Of a DNA stretch of 64,000 bases, positions 1-10,527 are shown in pieces (the first letter of the stretch is position 1; each line of letters begins with the position of its first letter). Where the stretch lies: contig JAOUJZ010000004.1 in assembly GCA_029882915.1 (NCBI GenBank), positions 1 through 64,000 on the forward strand, written 5' to 3'. Under the pieces are notes generated by a model. That model saw nothing but the letters and a program-made list of their open reading frames with translations, searched no databases and was not told the DNA's origin. The position numbers and the translations under genes were made by a program. This stretch comes from Gammaproteobacteria bacterium (lineage in GTDB: Bacteria; Pseudomonadota; Gammaproteobacteria; Nitrosococcales; Methylophagaceae).

Positions 1-1229
1 ATGGTGAGCTCTCGCTCACGAGCAATATCCGCTGTTAAGTCGATTGGAAAACCGTAAGTATCATAGAGCAGGAAAATTGTTTCGCCTGGGATTTCTTTAT
101 CGGCCATTTCAGCAATGGTGTGCTCAAGAATTTTAAGGCCATTATCTAGCGTATCAGCAAATCGGGCTTCTTCTTGTTTTAATGCTCGTTCAACTAAAGG
201 TTGGGCTTTGGTGAGCTCTGGAAAAGCCTCACCCATTTCCGCAACCAGTGGTGCGACCAACTTATAGAAAAAGGCTTCTTTAAGTCCTAATTTATGTCCG
301 TGGCGAATAGCACGACGAATGATACGACGCAGCACATAACCACGGCCTTCATTAGAAGGTTGAACACCATCGGTAATCATAAATGCACATGAGCGGATAT
401 GATCCGCAATAACGCGTAATGAGGTGTTAGAGGCGTCTTTTGTGCCAGATAGATCCTGAATGGCTTTTATAAGGCGCTGGAACAGGTCAATATCGTAATT
501 GTTATGTACATGTTGCAAGACAGCAGCAAGACGTTCCAAACCCATTCCAGTATCGACTGAGGGTTTAGGAAGAAGGGTTAGGGTGCCATCTTCTGAACGA
601 TCGAACTGCATAAACACCAGATTCCAGATTTCAATGTAGCGGTCACCATCTTCTTCAGGTGTGCCAGGCGGACCACCAGCCACATCTTCACCATGATCAT
701 AGAATATCTCGGAGCAGGGGCCACAGGGACCAGTATCACCCATTGACCAGAAGTTATCTTTTGCACCGATGCGTGACAAACGGGCAGGGTCAATACCCAT
801 TTCATTTAACCAGATATCGGCTGCTTCATCGTCTTCTTCAAACACAGTGATCCAGAGTTTTTCTGGTGGCAAACCGAGGGTTTGAGTGAGAAATTCCCAA
901 GCGTATTGAATGGCCTCATGTTTGAAATAGTCACCGAAACTAAAGTTACCCAACATTTCAAAAAAGGTATGGTGACGCGCGGTATAGCCAACATTTTCCA
1001 GATCATTATGTTTACCACCTGCACGCACGCAACGCTGGCTGCTAACTGCTCGGGTATATTTACGCGATTCCTGACCAAGAAAAAGCTCTTTAAATTGCAC
1101 CATGCCCGCGTTGGTAAACAACAGAGTAGGGTCATTAGCCGGAACTAAAGGGCTACTTTGTACGACCTCATGGCCTTTTTTCTGGAAAAAATCCAGAAAG
1201 AGTTTTCGGATGTCTGCGCTACTTTTCAT
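1..1229 (-). CDS. alaS: Alanine-tRNA ligase (AlaRS), N-terminal part, cut by the window edge
   Basis: Charges tRNA-Ala with alanine in the cytoplasm. About 409 codons are visible, reading from [15 protein letters not shown]. They cover the class II catalytic core, with the family segments [18 protein letters not shown] and [13 protein letters not shown]. The full protein is normally about 870 residues, so the rest of the tRNA-recognition region, the editing domain and the C-Ala domain lie left of the window. The start overlaps the recX stop by 4 nt (ATGA), so translation is probably coupled in a recA-recX-alaS transcript. This order is common in gammaproteobacteria. The reading frame is open at base 1 with no sign of damage. 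Confidence 0.97.
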   Translation of the reverse strand, partial: MKSSADIRKLFLDFFQKKGHEVVQSSPLVPANDPTLLFTNAGMVQFKELFLGQESRKYTRAVSSQRCVRAGGKHNDLENVGYTARHHTFFEMLGNFSFGDYFKHEAIQYAWEFLTQTLGLPPEKLWITVFEEDDEAADIWLNEMGIDPARLSRIGAKDNFWSMGDTGPCGPCSEIFYDHGEDVAGGPPGTPEEDGDRYIEIWNLVFMQFDRSEDGTLTLLPKPSVDTGMGLERLAAVLQHVHNNYDIDLFQRLIKAIQDLSGTKDASNTSLRVIADHIRSCAFMITDGVQPSNEGRGYVLRRIIRRAIRHGHKLGLKEAFFYKLVAPLVAEMGEAFPELTKAQPLVERALKQEEARFADTLDNGLKILEHTIAEMADKEIPGETIFLLYDTYGFPIDLTADIARERELT

Positions 1230-1672
1230 GTCGACTCAGCATTAAAACTTTCAGTTATTTGTTCATGAGTAAAACCACGATATTGTAAAAACCGTTGCTG
1301 CTTTGCACGATCTTTATAATCATCTGGGTATTGCTCTCCAAAGCGTTTGCAACGTACTGTGGTTGCAATCGAAAACCAATCAATACTTGCTTCTTTCAAG
1401 GTGTTGTTGATGATTTCATCGGCGACACCACGTTCTTTTAACTCAAGCCTTATCCTTTGACTTCCAAACCCACGTTGTGAACGATAACGTAAGTAGTTTT
1501 CTGCAAATCGTTGATCACTTTGTAATCCTGCAGATTTTAATTTGCTAATGACGGTGTTAATGTCATCAATATCAAAGTTGGCTTTTAATAATTTTGTTGT
1601 TAGCTCAGCCACGCTGTGTTCACGGCGAGCTAGCAGGTTCATCGCTCGTTCATTCAGCGATTGTTGTTTCAC
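1226..1672 (-). CDS. recX: Regulatory protein RecX
   Basis: RecX binds RecA filaments and limits recombinase activity. The 148-residue length is typical of the family. The protein has the usual arrangement of repeated three-helix modules, with family-like segments [15 protein letters not shown] near the N-terminus and [12 protein letters not shown] near the C-terminus. It lies directly downstream of recA; its start overlaps the recA stop by 4 nt and its own stop overlaps alaS by 4 nt. Co-transcription with recA is therefore likely. The assignment rests on sequence pattern plus this highly conserved position. Confidence 0.94.
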   Translation of the reverse strand: MKQQSLNERAMNLLARREHSVAELTTKLLKANFDIDDINTVISKLKSAGLQSDQRFAENYLRYRSQRGFGSQRIRLELKERGVADEIINNTLKEASIDWFSIATTVRCKRFGEQYPDDYKDRAKQQRFLQYRGFTHEQITESFNAEST

Positions 1673-2703
1673 GCTTCAATATCATCCTCAACAACGGTAT
1701 TAGCTTTGATATTTTTTGGGAGCATGATTTCACGAATTTTAGCTTCAATTTCATCTGCCATAGCAGGGTTTTCTTTCAGATAAGAACGGACATTATCTTT
1801 ACCCTGACCAATGCGAGTGCCATTATAGCTATACCACGCACCTGATTTCTCAATGATGTCTTCCTGGACACCGAGATCAATCAATTCACCTTCATGAGAA
1901 ATACCTTCGCCATAAAGTATGTCAAATTCAACTTGTTTGAATGGGGGGGCAACCTTATTTTTGACAACCTTGACTCGGGTTTCATTACCCAGAATTTCAT
2001 CGCCTTTTTTGATGGCGCCGATGCGACGAATATCAAGACGCACAGAGGCGTAGAATTTCAGTGCATTACCACCTGTTGTTGTTTCAGGGTTACCAAACAT
2101 GACACCGATTTTCATTCGGATTTGGTTGATAAAGATCACTAGTGTATTTGAACGCTTGATATTGGCCGTCAGTTTACGCAGGGCTTGAGACATCAAACGT
2201 GCTTGTAAACCCATATGGCTATCACCCATATCACCTTCGATTTCAGCTTTAGGTGTTAATGCTGCCACTGAGTCAATAACGACAAGATCAACTGCGCCAG
2301 ATCGAACCAACATATCAGTGATTTCTAAAGCCTGTTCACCGGTGTCAGGTTGTGAAACAAGTAAGTCATCGATATTAACGCCTAACTTTTCAGCATACGT
2401 AGGATCAAGTGCATGTTCAGCATCAACAAAGGCTGCAGTACCACCCATTTTTTGCATTTGTGCAATAGCATGTAAGGTGAGAGTTGTTTTACCTGATGAT
2501 TCAGGCCCATAAATTTCGACAACACGGCCACGTGGTAAACCACCAATTCCAAGGGCAACATCAAGGCCAATTGAACCTGTAGAAACAGCGTCGATATCTC
2601 GTGCTGCGGCAGAATCACCTAAACGCATTACCGAGCCTTTGCCGAATTGCTTCTCGATTTGGCCAAGGGCTGCACCTAATGCTTTCTTCTTGTCATCGTC
2701 CAT
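1669..2703 (-). CDS. recA: Recombinase RecA
   Basis: DNA-dependent ATPase that forms filaments on single-stranded DNA, drives strand exchange and stimulates LexA self-cleavage. The protein has 344 residues, the usual length. The Walker A motif GPESSGKTT is near residues 66-74, and the loop [19 protein letters not shown] and the segment [14 protein letters not shown] are intact. The C-terminus is acidic (VVEDDIEA), as usual. It is the first gene of the recA-recX-alaS group, with about 90 nt to pncC upstream. I could not find an E. coli-type LexA box (CTGT-N8-ACAG) in that gap, so SOS control is not shown by the sequence. Confidence 0.98.
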   Translation of the reverse strand: MDDDKKKALGAALGQIEKQFGKGSVMRLGDSAAARDIDAVSTGSIGLDVALGIGGLPRGRVVEIYGPESSGKTTLTLHAIAQMQKMGGTAAFVDAEHALDPTYAEKLGVNIDDLLVSQPDTGEQALEITDMLVRSGAVDLVVIDSVAALTPKAEIEGDMGDSHMGLQARLMSQALRKLTANIKRSNTLVIFINQIRMKIGVMFGNPETTTGGNALKFYASVRLDIRRIGAIKKGDEILGNETRVKVVKNKVAPPFKQVEFDILYGEGISHEGELIDLGVQEDIIEKSGAWYSYNGTRIGQGKDNVRSYLKENPAMADEIEAKIREIMLPKNIKANTVVEDDIEA

Positions 2704-2792
2704 AGTTGTAGTAGCCTTATGTGAAATTCAAATGATGAATAAGCGCGCAATTATCCCATAGATACGAGTGAGTCTCTAGTACTTTGTCGAGC

Positions 2793-3296
2793 CTATTCGC
2801 TTTGACTGATTGTGTCGATAATTCCCTTTAGTGCGGTAACAACGGCTTGCCGCCTGACCGTTGATCTATCACCCGTATAGTGATGACAATGTGTTTGTAT
2901 AACTGCATTTTTTGTTGCCCATGCAAACCAGACCATGCCAACAGGTTTGTCATCTGAACCACCGTCAGGACCAGCAATGCCTGTAATGGCAACACTAATA
3001 TCTGCTGTTGAGTTAGCGAGGGCACCTTGAGCCATTTCTATTACAGTTTGTTCACTGACAGCACCAAATTGTTCCAATGTCATTGAGCTGACATTTAATA
3101 GATCTTGTTTAGACTGATTACTGTAGGTGACAAAACCACGATCAAACCATGCTGAACTCCCGGTAATATCGGTGCACGACTTGGCAACCCAACCACCGGT
3201 ACATGATTCTGCTGTACATAACATTAAGTTTTTTGTTGTAAGCGATTGACCAGCAATTGTTGCAATCGCTTCAATGGTTGTGTTGGCTTTTGTCAT
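2793..3296 (-). CDS. pncC: Nicotinamide-nucleotide amidohydrolase (CinA C-terminal family)
   Basis: Deamidates nicotinamide mononucleotide to nicotinic acid mononucleotide in pyridine nucleotide salvage. It is the stand-alone CinA C-terminal domain form, about 167 residues, without the N-terminal MoeA/CinA domain. The family motifs TAESCTGGWVAK, SSAWFDRGFVTYSN and ITGIAGPDGGSDDKP are intact, including the active-site serine of AESCTGG. An in-frame ATG at 3329 would add 11 residues, but the start at 3296 matches the family N-terminus. The gene is next to recA, a common pairing in gammaproteobacteria, and divergent from mutS. Confidence 0.93.
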   Translation of the reverse strand: MTKANTTIEAIATIAGQSLTTKNLMLCTAESCTGGWVAKSCTDITGSSAWFDRGFVTYSNQSKQDLLNVSSMTLEQFGAVSEQTVIEMAQGALANSTADISVAITGIAGPDGGSDDKPVGMVWFAWATKNAVIQTHCHHYTGDRSTVRRQAVVTALKGIIDTISQSE

Positions 3297-3526
3297 ATAT
3301 ATGTAGAGTGCCTCAATTATCTTGACCATTCAAAATAAATGTTTTTTCTGATGCTATCTCTAATAGATTTCAACGTCAGCTGATATCTACAAATTAGGGT
3401 CTCTAACAAAGTATCTCACATACGTAGAGTTACATTTTATGAAAATTTGTGACCAGTACCCATAAAGCCCCATTAAATAATTGTTGTTAAAACTCTGATC
3501 TGATTTCTTTTGGTATACGATAAACT

Positions 3527-6097
3527 ATGCCTATGACTAAAAATTCCACACACACGCCAATGATGCAGCAATATATGCGTATAAAGGCTGAAAACCCCGA
3601 TTATTTGCTGTTTTATCGTATGGGTGACTTTTATGAGCTGTTTTATGATGACGCCCATAAAGCCGCAGAACTGCTTGATATCACGTTAACGGCGCGTGGT
3701 AGTAGTGCTGGTGAACCTATTCCAATGGCGGGTGTACCATACCATGCAGCAGATACTTATTTATCACGCTTGATAAATATTGGAGAATCGGTCGCTATTT
3801 GTGAGCAGGTAGGCGATCCGGCAACCAGTAAAGGCCCTGTAGAAAGGCAGGTCGTTCGAATTTTAACGCCGGGCACTCTGACTGAAGAGGCATTACTCGA
3901 CAGTCGTAAAGAAAGCCTGTTATTGGCAATCCATCAGCATAAAGGGCGCTATGGTATTGCAACAGCAGAATTAAGTAGTGGGCGTTTTACAGTCTCTGAA
4001 CTAGAGTCTTTACCTGAATTATTGGCAGAATTAGCACGCTTGCAAGCCGCTGAGATTCTGATCGCGGATTCCGAGTCTCAACATTTAACGGAATTCAAAC
4101 CCCGTATTAAGGTATTGCCGCCCTGGCATTTTGACCTTGATTTAGCGCAACGACGTTTATGTGAGCATTTTCAATTACAGGATTTAACAGGTTTTGGTTG
4201 TGATAGTCTCAAACTTGCTGTTGTGGCCGCAGGCTGTTTGCTTAATTATGCCCAGGAAACACATCGAACAGCTTTGCCCCATATCCGTGATCTTAAGGTA
4301 GAGCAGTCAAGTGATACTATCCGGCTGGATCCACAATCACGTCGGAATCTGGAACTGGATACTAACCTGTCAGGAGGGCGTGACAATACTTTATTGTCAG
4401 TGCTTGATCATACGGCAACCCCGATGGGAGCAAGATTGCTTCGTCGTTGGTTATTACGTCCAGTACGTGATCACGAAACGCTCAAACAGCGTCAGAAGGT
4501 CATTCAACAATTTATAGATTCACAGGCGATAGAAAATTGCCAAATCAAACTGAAAAAGCTGGGCGATATTGAGCGAGTATTAGCCCGCATTGCCTTAAAA
4601 ACAGCCAGACCACGTGATTTCATACAGCTACGCAACACACTGGCATTGTTGCCTGATATGCATCAATTGTTGACGGACATGGATGCAAGTCGTCTGAAAC
4701 AGTTGGATCGTGAATTAGGTACGTTTCCAGAATTACTGCAATTACTAAAAACAGCATTGATTGCCGAACCACCCGTATTGATTCGTGATGGCGGCGTGAT
4801 TGCCGAAGGCTATAATGATGAACTCGATAAATTACGACATATTCGTGATGATGCCAGTCAGTTTTTACTTGACTTGGAACAGCGTGAACGCGAACGTACC
4901 GGAATCTCAACTCTGAAGGTGGGTTATAACCGCGTTCATGGATACTACATTGAGTTTAGCCGTGCTCACAACATAGAGTTGCCCGTTGAATATGTTCGAC
5001 GACAGACACTCAAAAATGCTGAACGGTATATCACGCCCGAATTAAAAGACTTTGAAGATCAGGTGCTCAGTGCTAATGAACGTGCCTTGGCATTAGAAAA
5101 GTCGCTTTATGATGAGCTGTTTGTCAAAGTCGAACCTGATTTACCGGCATTGGAAGTCTCAGCGAATGCACTAGCAGAACTGGATGTACTGGCAAATCTT
5201 GCCGAACGGGCAGACGCGCTAAATTATGTGGCACCTATGTTTAGTGAGCAAGTAGGTCTCATTATTGAGTCGGGTCGACATCCAGTTGTTGAGGTGGTTA
5301 ATGAACAACCTTTTTGCCCTAACGATCTTAATGTTAGCGACCAACAACGCTTGTTAATGATAACCGGTCCAAATATGGGGGGTAAGTCGACCTATATGCG
5401 TCAGGCAGCATTGATTGTATTGATGGCCCATATAGGCAGTTTTGTGCCAGCAACTAAAGTAGTCATCGGCCCTGTTGATCAGATATTTACGCGTATTGGT
5501 GCCTCTGATGATCTAGCCTCAGGACGTTCAACCTTTATGGTGGAAATGAGCGAGGCTGCAAACATTCTTAATAATGCCAGTCAATATAGTTTGGTATTAA
5601 TGGATGAAATAGGGCGAGGTACCAGCACCTTTGATGGTTTGTCTTTAGCGTGGGCCTGTGCCGAGAAGCTAGTGCGAGATATTGGCGCGTACACCTTGTT
5701 TGCGACACATTATTTTGAGTTAACGCAGCTACCTGAACTCTATGATAAAGCCATCAATGTCCATCTGGATGCGATTGAACATGGTGATAAGATAGTATTT
5801 TTACATCAACTAAAATCGGGACCAGCCAATCAAAGTTATGGATTACAGGTTGCTCAGCTTGCTGGGGTGCCTAGTGATGTGATTAAAGCAGCTAAACACA
5901 AGATGATGCAGTTGGAAGAAAATAGACAGCAGAGTGTTGCAGAGGGGGAGAGGGTTTCACTACAAACAGATTTATTTAGACCAAAAGTTGAGCCGTCAGC
6001 AGTAGAACATTATTTAAGTCACATCAATCCAGATGAAATGTCTCCAAAACAGGCACTAGAACAGCTGTATGAGCTTATTGCTATATTAAAAAAGTAA
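3527..6097 (+). CDS. mutS: DNA mismatch repair protein MutS
   Basis: Recognises mismatches and small loops and recruits MutL. The 856-residue length fits MutS1. The N-terminal mismatch-binding motif is present ([14 protein letters not shown], whose GDFYELF contains the Phe-X-Glu wedge). The Walker A motif [13 protein letters not shown] lies near residues 613-625, followed by [13 protein letters not shown] (Walker B), ATHYFELT and a C-terminal helical dimerisation region. The upstream gap to pncC (about 230 nt) must carry two divergent promoters, but none stands out. No damage is seen. Confidence 0.98.
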   Translation: MPMTKNSTHTPMMQQYMRIKAENPDYLLFYRMGDFYELFYDDAHKAAELLDITLTARGSSAGEPIPMAGVPYHAADTYLSRLINIGESVAICEQVGDPATSKGPVERQVVRILTPGTLTEEALLDSRKESLLLAIHQHKGRYGIATAELSSGRFTVSELESLPELLAELARLQAAEILIADSESQHLTEFKPRIKVLPPWHFDLDLAQRRLCEHFQLQDLTGFGCDSLKLAVVAAGCLLNYAQETHRTALPHIRDLKVEQSSDTIRLDPQSRRNLELDTNLSGGRDNTLLSVLDHTATPMGARLLRRWLLRPVRDHETLKQRQKVIQQFIDSQAIENCQIKLKKLGDIERVLARIALKTARPRDFIQLRNTLALLPDMHQLLTDMDASRLKQLDRELGTFPELLQLLKTALIAEPPVLIRDGGVIAEGYNDELDKLRHIRDDASQFLLDLEQRERERTGISTLKVGYNRVHGYYIEFSRAHNIELPVEYVRRQTLKNAERYITPELKDFEDQVLSANERALALEKSLYDELFVKVEPDLPALEVSANALAELDVLANLAERADALNYVAPMFSEQVGLIIESGRHPVVEVVNEQPFCPNDLNVSDQQRLLMITGPNMGGKSTYMRQAALIVLMAHIGSFVPATKVVIGPVDQIFTRIGASDDLASGRSTFMVEMSEAANILNNASQYSLVLMDEIGRGTSTFDGLSLAWACAEKLVRDIGAYTLFATHYFELTQLPELYDKAINVHLDAIEHGDKIVFLHQLKSGPANQSYGLQVAQLAGVPSDVIKAAKHKMMQLEENRQQSVAEGERVSLQTDLFRPKVEPSAVEHYLSHINPDEMSPKQALEQLYELIAILKK

Positions 6098-6134
6098 AAC
6101 AACAGCGAATTTAGTTTTAGTTAGACGATTAACA

Positions 6135-6413
6135 TTAATCGACGTATTTAGCGGGCTCTTTAAATGTGGTCAGGTTGTTGCTGACCGGCGGCATTTGGAT
6201 ATGAAAGCCTTGCTGTTCCAGGTTTTGCATTACGATATTGACATCCTCCTGTGCTAATTGGCGTTCTGGAGATAAGCTTACTTCCATTACGAAAATAGGC
6301 TCCTGACCTATGGAATCATAGAGTGCTTGTGGCATGTTTGAAAAATCATCTTTTTGAGGCAGGTAAATATAGAGTCCATCTTTTCTTCTGCTTTTGTAGA
6401 TATAACTTTTCAT
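6135..6413 (-). CDS. YcgL domain-containing protein
   Basis: Small protein of 92 residues belonging to the YcgL (UPF0745) family of gammaproteobacteria, whose biochemical role is not established. The N-terminal pattern KSYIYKSRRKDGLYIYL is typical of the family, as is the segment MEVSLSPERQLAQEDV. There is no signal peptide or membrane segment. It follows the VOC gene by about 12 nt on the same strand and is probably the last gene of the osmC-like/DUF885/VOC/ycgL run. Confidence 0.85.
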   Translation of the reverse strand: MKSYIYKSRRKDGLYIYLPQKDDFSNMPQALYDSIGQEPIFVMEVSLSPERQLAQEDVNIVMQNLEQQGFHIQMPPVSNNLTTFKEPAKYVD

Positions 6414-6425
6414 AATGTTAGCTAC

Positions 6426-6818
6426 CTAAGAAATGGGTGGGTGATAGATAATCTGTACTACGGTATTAGCTGGATCATAACAATAAAAACTGCGTGCGCC
6501 ATCACGATGGGTGCGAGGAGGTTGGCGTATGGAAATATCATGATATTGTAAAAACTTATACCATTCATCAACCTGATTCTCATTTTTAATGATAAAGCCG
6601 ATATGATCCAGTTTTTGCTGGCCACTGGTATCGAAGTCATCACTGGCACGGTGCAATGCAAGGTTATCATTGCCCGATGTCAGGTAAACGTTATCCGGAT
6701 CAGGCCGCCATTCAACTTGCATACCAAGTAAGTCAACATAGAACTTTTCACAGGCTTCAAGGTTAGTGACAAATAATGCTACGTGGCGCATACCTTCCGT
6801 AGCTGGCGGACGGTTCAT
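6426..6818 (-). CDS. VOC (glyoxalase/dioxygenase superfamily) protein
   Basis: Single-domain vicinal-oxygen-chelate protein of about 130 residues; the substrate is unknown. The two beta-alpha-beta-beta-beta halves are visible: MRHVALFVTNLEACEKFYVDLLGM opens the first and LDHIGFII the second, each with a histidine at a metal-ligand position. In the last strand (VVQIIYHPP) a glutamine stands where many relatives have the glutamate ligand, so the metal site may be altered. I chose the start at 6818 because its ATG overlaps the DUF885 stop as ATGA; an upstream in-frame start at 6857 would run into that gene. Confidence 0.85.
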   Translation of the reverse strand: MNRPPATEGMRHVALFVTNLEACEKFYVDLLGMQVEWRPDPDNVYLTSGNDNLALHRASDDFDTSGQQKLDHIGFIIKNENQVDEWYKFLQYHDISIRQPPRTHRDGARSFYCYDPANTVVQIIYHPPIS

Positions 6819-8470
6819 TGTAGTTCTCCGAATACGTGTTGACAGCATTTCAACCAAATATCGTGACCAAACTGACGCTGTATTACCAATGGGAGTGCAA
6901 TGGAACCACTGGCTAATAATTTGTCGTGAAATGATTTTAATTCATTACTATTACTGGGGTCAATGATATCACGCAAGGCATTTATAAGTGCCCAGCCGAC
7001 AGCATAACTCATTGGAATTGATGGAGATTGACTGTACCAGCGAAGTTCCCCCATAGCTTGATCATGACTGAAACCAAGTGCGTCAACCATTTTGTCAGCA
7101 GCAGCCTTTAATGTTAAGCCCTGGGTGTGAATTTCAACATCAATCATTATGCGTAATGCGCGCCATAATCGGTCACGAAGCATCACGATGCGCTGACCTT
7201 GTTGGCGTTCAAATCCTTGTTCCAACATCATTTGTTCACAATACAAGGCCCAGCCTTCATAGAGGGTCGCACTTGGATGAAGGCGACGTAATAAAGCGCT
7301 ACCCACTGACGACTGATTGGCAGTAACAAATTGCAAATGATGACCAGGCCATGCTTCGTGAACACTGGTTTGACATATTGCAGCCATATTGTGTTCTTTC
7401 AGCTCATTGTTATGACGTGTTGGTGTGACATAGTAAAAACCAGTTTGAGCTAAATCAGCAATGCTTGGATCCAGATAGGCTGCAAAGGGGATCTGGTGTT
7501 GCAAGAATTCGGGCGTAGCAATGACTTTAAGCGTTTGTTTTTCTGGCATTGTTACCAGATCATGCTTTCGCAAAAATGATTCGGCGGCCAGCATTTCCTG
7601 TTGATAGCTTACTAATAATTGGTCAGAAGTTGGATGTTGTTGCTGAATGTCAGCAAGAGTGAGATCACTAACGGCTAATTCAGCATCGAGAAGTTCTTTG
7701 GTCTGAGTAAACAGCTTTTGGCCGAATTTGTGGAGGACTTGTGCATTTACAGGTAAAAAATGCTGTTGTTTTAATAATCGGTCAAATTGTTCGCGTCCAC
7801 AGGCAAAGTCACCCTCACACTTTGATTGAAGTCGCTTTAAAGATTGAATAAAGCTTTCCAAGGCATGAGCAGCATCAGCAATAGCTTGTTCGAGCTGATC
7901 ATCGTGAAGAATTGCCTGATGAACTGATGGATGTTGATGCATATGATGACAGTAATCGATACCAGCCTTAGCTTCGGCTAAAGCCATATCTAACCAGACT
8001 TCTGGAATCACTTCGGGTGCGGTTGACAGATAATTTTTAGCATCACGCAAATGGCTCGGTATCGCTTTTAAACGACTTAGTAATGCATCACTGACGTTAG
8101 TAACAGGCCTAATGGTGAGTTGATGCAAGGCGTTAATAGGTAGAAATTGTGTAGGGTCACGATGTCGCCAGTCGTGCTCCATTAATGCATGATGTTCTAA
8201 TTCAGCGTAGCCATGTAGTATTTGGTAATGAATCTTGCCCTCATCATCAAGTTTATTAACATCAATTTCATCCAATGCGGCCAGACATTTTTCATTAAGT
8301 ACAATTTGAATACCAATCGCTTCATCATCGTGAGGCTTAAGTTTTCCGGCATGTTCTTCTATGCCCGCTTCAAGCGCCGCTTCCGGGTGGAAACGGCACC
8401 AACTTGTTAAATAACTTTGTTCAATTCTGTCAAAAGCGTGTTGACTTGTATTTGTATCATTAGTCGACAT
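6815..8470 (-). CDS. DUF885 family protein, likely metallopeptidase
   Basis: About 551 residues, cytoplasmic by appearance (no signal peptide). It belongs to the DUF885 family, thought to be zinc-dependent carboxypeptidase-like enzymes. The diagnostic motif HEAWPGHHLQF lies near residue 370 and supplies the HExxxGHH-type metal-binding histidines and the catalytic glutamate. Downstream, ATLYEGWALYCEQMMLEQG is the conserved glutamate-bearing helix. The ATG at 8470 has GAGA six bases upstream; an in-frame ATG at 8482 is the alternative. Either way the start overlaps the end of the OsmC gene by about 11-23 nt. The substrate is not known. Confidence 0.87.
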   Translation of the reverse strand: MSTNDTNTSQHAFDRIEQSYLTSWCRFHPEAALEAGIEEHAGKLKPHDDEAIGIQIVLNEKCLAALDEIDVNKLDDEGKIHYQILHGYAELEHHALMEHDWRHRDPTQFLPINALHQLTIRPVTNVSDALLSRLKAIPSHLRDAKNYLSTAPEVIPEVWLDMALAEAKAGIDYCHHMHQHPSVHQAILHDDQLEQAIADAAHALESFIQSLKRLQSKCEGDFACGREQFDRLLKQQHFLPVNAQVLHKFGQKLFTQTKELLDAELAVSDLTLADIQQQHPTSDQLLVSYQQEMLAAESFLRKHDLVTMPEKQTLKVIATPEFLQHQIPFAAYLDPSIADLAQTGFYYVTPTRHNNELKEHNMAAICQTSVHEAWPGHHLQFVTANQSSVGSALLRRLHPSATLYEGWALYCEQMMLEQGFERQQGQRIVMLRDRLWRALRIMIDVEIHTQGLTLKAAADKMVDALGFSHDQAMGELRWYSQSPSIPMSYAVGWALINALRDIIDPSNSNELKSFHDKLLASGSIALPLVIQRQFGHDIWLKCCQHVFGELQ

Positions 8471-8879
8471 TGATGATCTCATAATCGTGTGTAATTTTGG
8501 CTGTTTTACCTAACATCAATGATGCAGAACAGTACTTTTCTGTAGAAAGCTCAACGGCGCGTTTGACTTGCGCATCTTTTAAATCTTTTCCGGTCACTTT
8601 GTAGTGGACATGAATTTTGGTGAATACTTTAGGTACATCCTCACTGCGTTCACTATCAATTTCAACCACACAATCACGAATATCCTGACGGGCTTTTTTC
8701 AGAATCTGAACCATATCAAATGACGTGCAGCCTCCCATTCCTAAAAGTAATAGTTCCATAGGGCGCATACCTGTACCATGTCCGCCCATCTCTTCAGGGC
8801 CATCCATTACTAGGCTATGACCTGTTCCTGACTCCCCCAAAAACATCAGGTCTTCAACCCACTTTACTCTTGCTTTCAT
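8460..8879 (-). CDS. OsmC family protein (YhfA-like)
   Basis: About 139 residues. OsmC/Ohr proteins are thiol peroxidases that reduce organic hydroperoxides. The two conserved cysteines are visible: one in LLLGMGGCTSFDMV and one in TEKYCSASLML. A YhfA-like OsmC gene divergent from crp is also the E. coli arrangement, so this pairing looks like old synteny. I prefer the ATG at 8879 (MKARVKWVEDLMF) over the one at 8906, because the family starts near this motif. The physiological substrate is not known for the YhfA branch. Confidence 0.9.
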   Translation of the reverse strand: MKARVKWVEDLMFLGESGTGHSLVMDGPEEMGGHGTGMRPMELLLLGMGGCTSFDMVQILKKARQDIRDCVVEIDSERSEDVPKVFTKIHVHYKVTGKDLKDAQVKRAVELSTEKYCSASLMLGKTAKITHDYEIINVD

Positions 8880-9010
8880 GTCGGTATATCCTAAATGACT
8901 ATTCAAAAACTAGTAATTCTGCCATATTAGCGTGTTAGAAGGCAGTGTTAGTTTACTATTAGGCATTGATATCATATTAATTCAAAAGTCATGCTATTAC
9001 AGGAACAGTA

Positions 9011-9673
9011 ATGGATTATTTAAAACATAAAGCGATAGAAGGGGGGTTGGCGGATTTTTTTCATTGCTGTCACAGTAAGCATTATCCGGCAAAATCCGTT
9101 TTGATTCGTCCTAATGATCCAGCAGATACATTGTACTATCTGCGCGAAGGTTCTGTTTCCATCAGTATGGAAAATGATGATGGTGAAGAATTGATTATTG
9201 CTTATCTGAATCAAGGAGATTTTCTGGGTGAGATTGGATTGTTTTCTGAAGTAGGCGATCGTAGTGTTATTGTTCGAGCACGCACAGATTGTAGAACTGA
9301 AGAAATTACATACCATCAGATAAAACTACTTGCCAACACACAACTAAAAAATTGTTACCCTACCTTATTGCAATATCTCGCTGAACAGATGGCTACACGA
9401 TTGCTATCAACGACCCGTAAAGCGAGTGATTTAGCTTTTTTGGATGTGGCAGGAAGGGTAAAAATGGCACTAGCCGAATTAGCGATGCAGCCCGATGCGA
9501 TGAAACATCCAGAAGGCATGCAGCTCAAAGTCACTCGGCAGGAAATTAGCCGTATGGTAGGGTGTTCACGTGAAATGGCTGGTAGGGTATTAAAAGAACT
9601 GCAAAAAGAAGGTGTGTTGTGGGCACATGGCAAAACGATGATTCTTTATGATAACGAACATCGAGAAAAATAA
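9011..9673 (+). CDS. Crp/Vfr-type cyclic nucleotide-responsive transcription regulator
   Basis: 220-residue Crp-family regulator. The N-terminal cyclic-nucleotide fold has GEIGLF at 73-78 and the phosphate-binding pair R84-S85; the long dimer helix carries T134-T135, matching E. coli T127-S128. The C-terminal helix-turn-helix is VTRQEISRMVGCSREMAGRVLKEL at 174-197 with R187, E188 and R192 at the positions that read TGTGA half-sites in Crp. The start has AGGA six bases upstream. The residues fit cAMP binding, but some relatives (Xanthomonas Clp) respond to c-di-GMP instead, which matters because an rpf system is present at 34.6-39.2 kb. It could be named crp or vfr. Confidence 0.93.
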   Translation: MDYLKHKAIEGGLADFFHCCHSKHYPAKSVLIRPNDPADTLYYLREGSVSISMENDDGEELIIAYLNQGDFLGEIGLFSEVGDRSVIVRARTDCRTEEITYHQIKLLANTQLKNCYPTLLQYLAEQMATRLLSTTRKASDLAFLDVAGRVKMALAELAMQPDAMKHPEGMQLKVTRQEISRMVGCSREMAGRVLKELQKEGVLWAHGKTMILYDNEHREK

Positions 9674-9714
9674 TCCAGATTTAACTTCCATTTAACCCAG
9701 ATTGTAGATGCGTG

Positions 9715-10512
9715 TTAATTGAATAACGCGCTGAGTTGTGCACCAGGGTCCTCTGCTCGCATAAAAGCTTCGCCAACCAGAAATCCATTAACATGATGTT
9801 CACGCATTAAAGCCACATCCTCTGGTGAGTGAATACCACTTTCTGTGATGACAGTATGATTATCAGGGATACGAGCGAGTAGCGATAATGTTGTATCCAG
9901 CGATGTGTCAAAAGTACTTAAGTTACGGTTGTTAATCCCGATCAACGGCAAGTTTAATAACAGTGCACGTTCAAGTTCTTCCAGATTGTGCACTTCAACC
10001 AATACATCCATTTCCAGCATCAATGCAAGATTTGTCAGTGTTTCTAATTGTTCATCATTCAATGCTGACACAATTAGTAATATACAGTCGGCTCCGATAG
10101 CACGGGCTTCATAGACCTGATAAGGATCAATAATAAAATCTTTACGAATCACTGGTAGTGAACATGCAGCACGAGCTTGTTTTAAATAGTCTTCATCACC
10201 TTGAAAAAAGTCCTTATCCGTCAATACTGACAAACAAGCAGCGCCATGTTCTGCATAGCTTTTGGCGATGTCGGCGGGTATGAAGTTTTCACGTAATAAA
10301 CCTTTACTGGGAGACGCTTTTTTAATTTCAGCGATGACGGCTGCATGACCGGCATTAATTTTTGCTTCGATGGCTTCAACAAAGCCACGTGGTGCGTCAG
10401 CTGATTCAGCAAATTGGATCATTTGTTGAAGTGAGACTTTGGCGCTACGAGCGGTGATCTCTTCCTGTTTACGATGCAGGATTTTTTTTAAAATATCAGG
10501 TGTATCAGTCAT
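9715..10512 (-). CDS. trpC: Indole-3-glycerol phosphate synthase
   Basis: Closes the pyrrole ring of indole-3-glycerol phosphate in tryptophan synthesis. It is the monofunctional form with 265 residues. Active-site segments are intact: [11 protein letters not shown] (catalytic lysine and phosphate contact), [30 protein letters not shown] and VITESGI. It is the last gene of the rpe-gph-trpE-trpG-trpD-trpC run, 15 nt after trpD, and is convergent with the crp-like gene. No hairpin terminator is evident in the 41-nt gap between the two stops. Confidence 0.97.
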   Translation of the reverse strand: MTDTPDILKKILHRKQEEITARSAKVSLQQMIQFAESADAPRGFVEAIEAKINAGHAAVIAEIKKASPSKGLLRENFIPADIAKSYAEHGAACLSVLTDKDFFQGDEDYLKQARAACSLPVIRKDFIIDPYQVYEARAIGADCILLIVSALNDEQLETLTNLALMLEMDVLVEVHNLEELERALLLNLPLIGINNRNLSTFDTSLDTTLSLLARIPDNHTVITESGIHSPEDVALMREHHVNGFLVGEAFMRAEDPGAQLSALFN

Positions 10513-10527
10513 AGTGAATTCTTAAGG

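Noticed and set aside
1594..2512. Plus-strand frames of 64-83 codons inside recX and recA
   Set aside because: They are shadows of well-supported minus-strand genes, with no family pattern or ribosome site.
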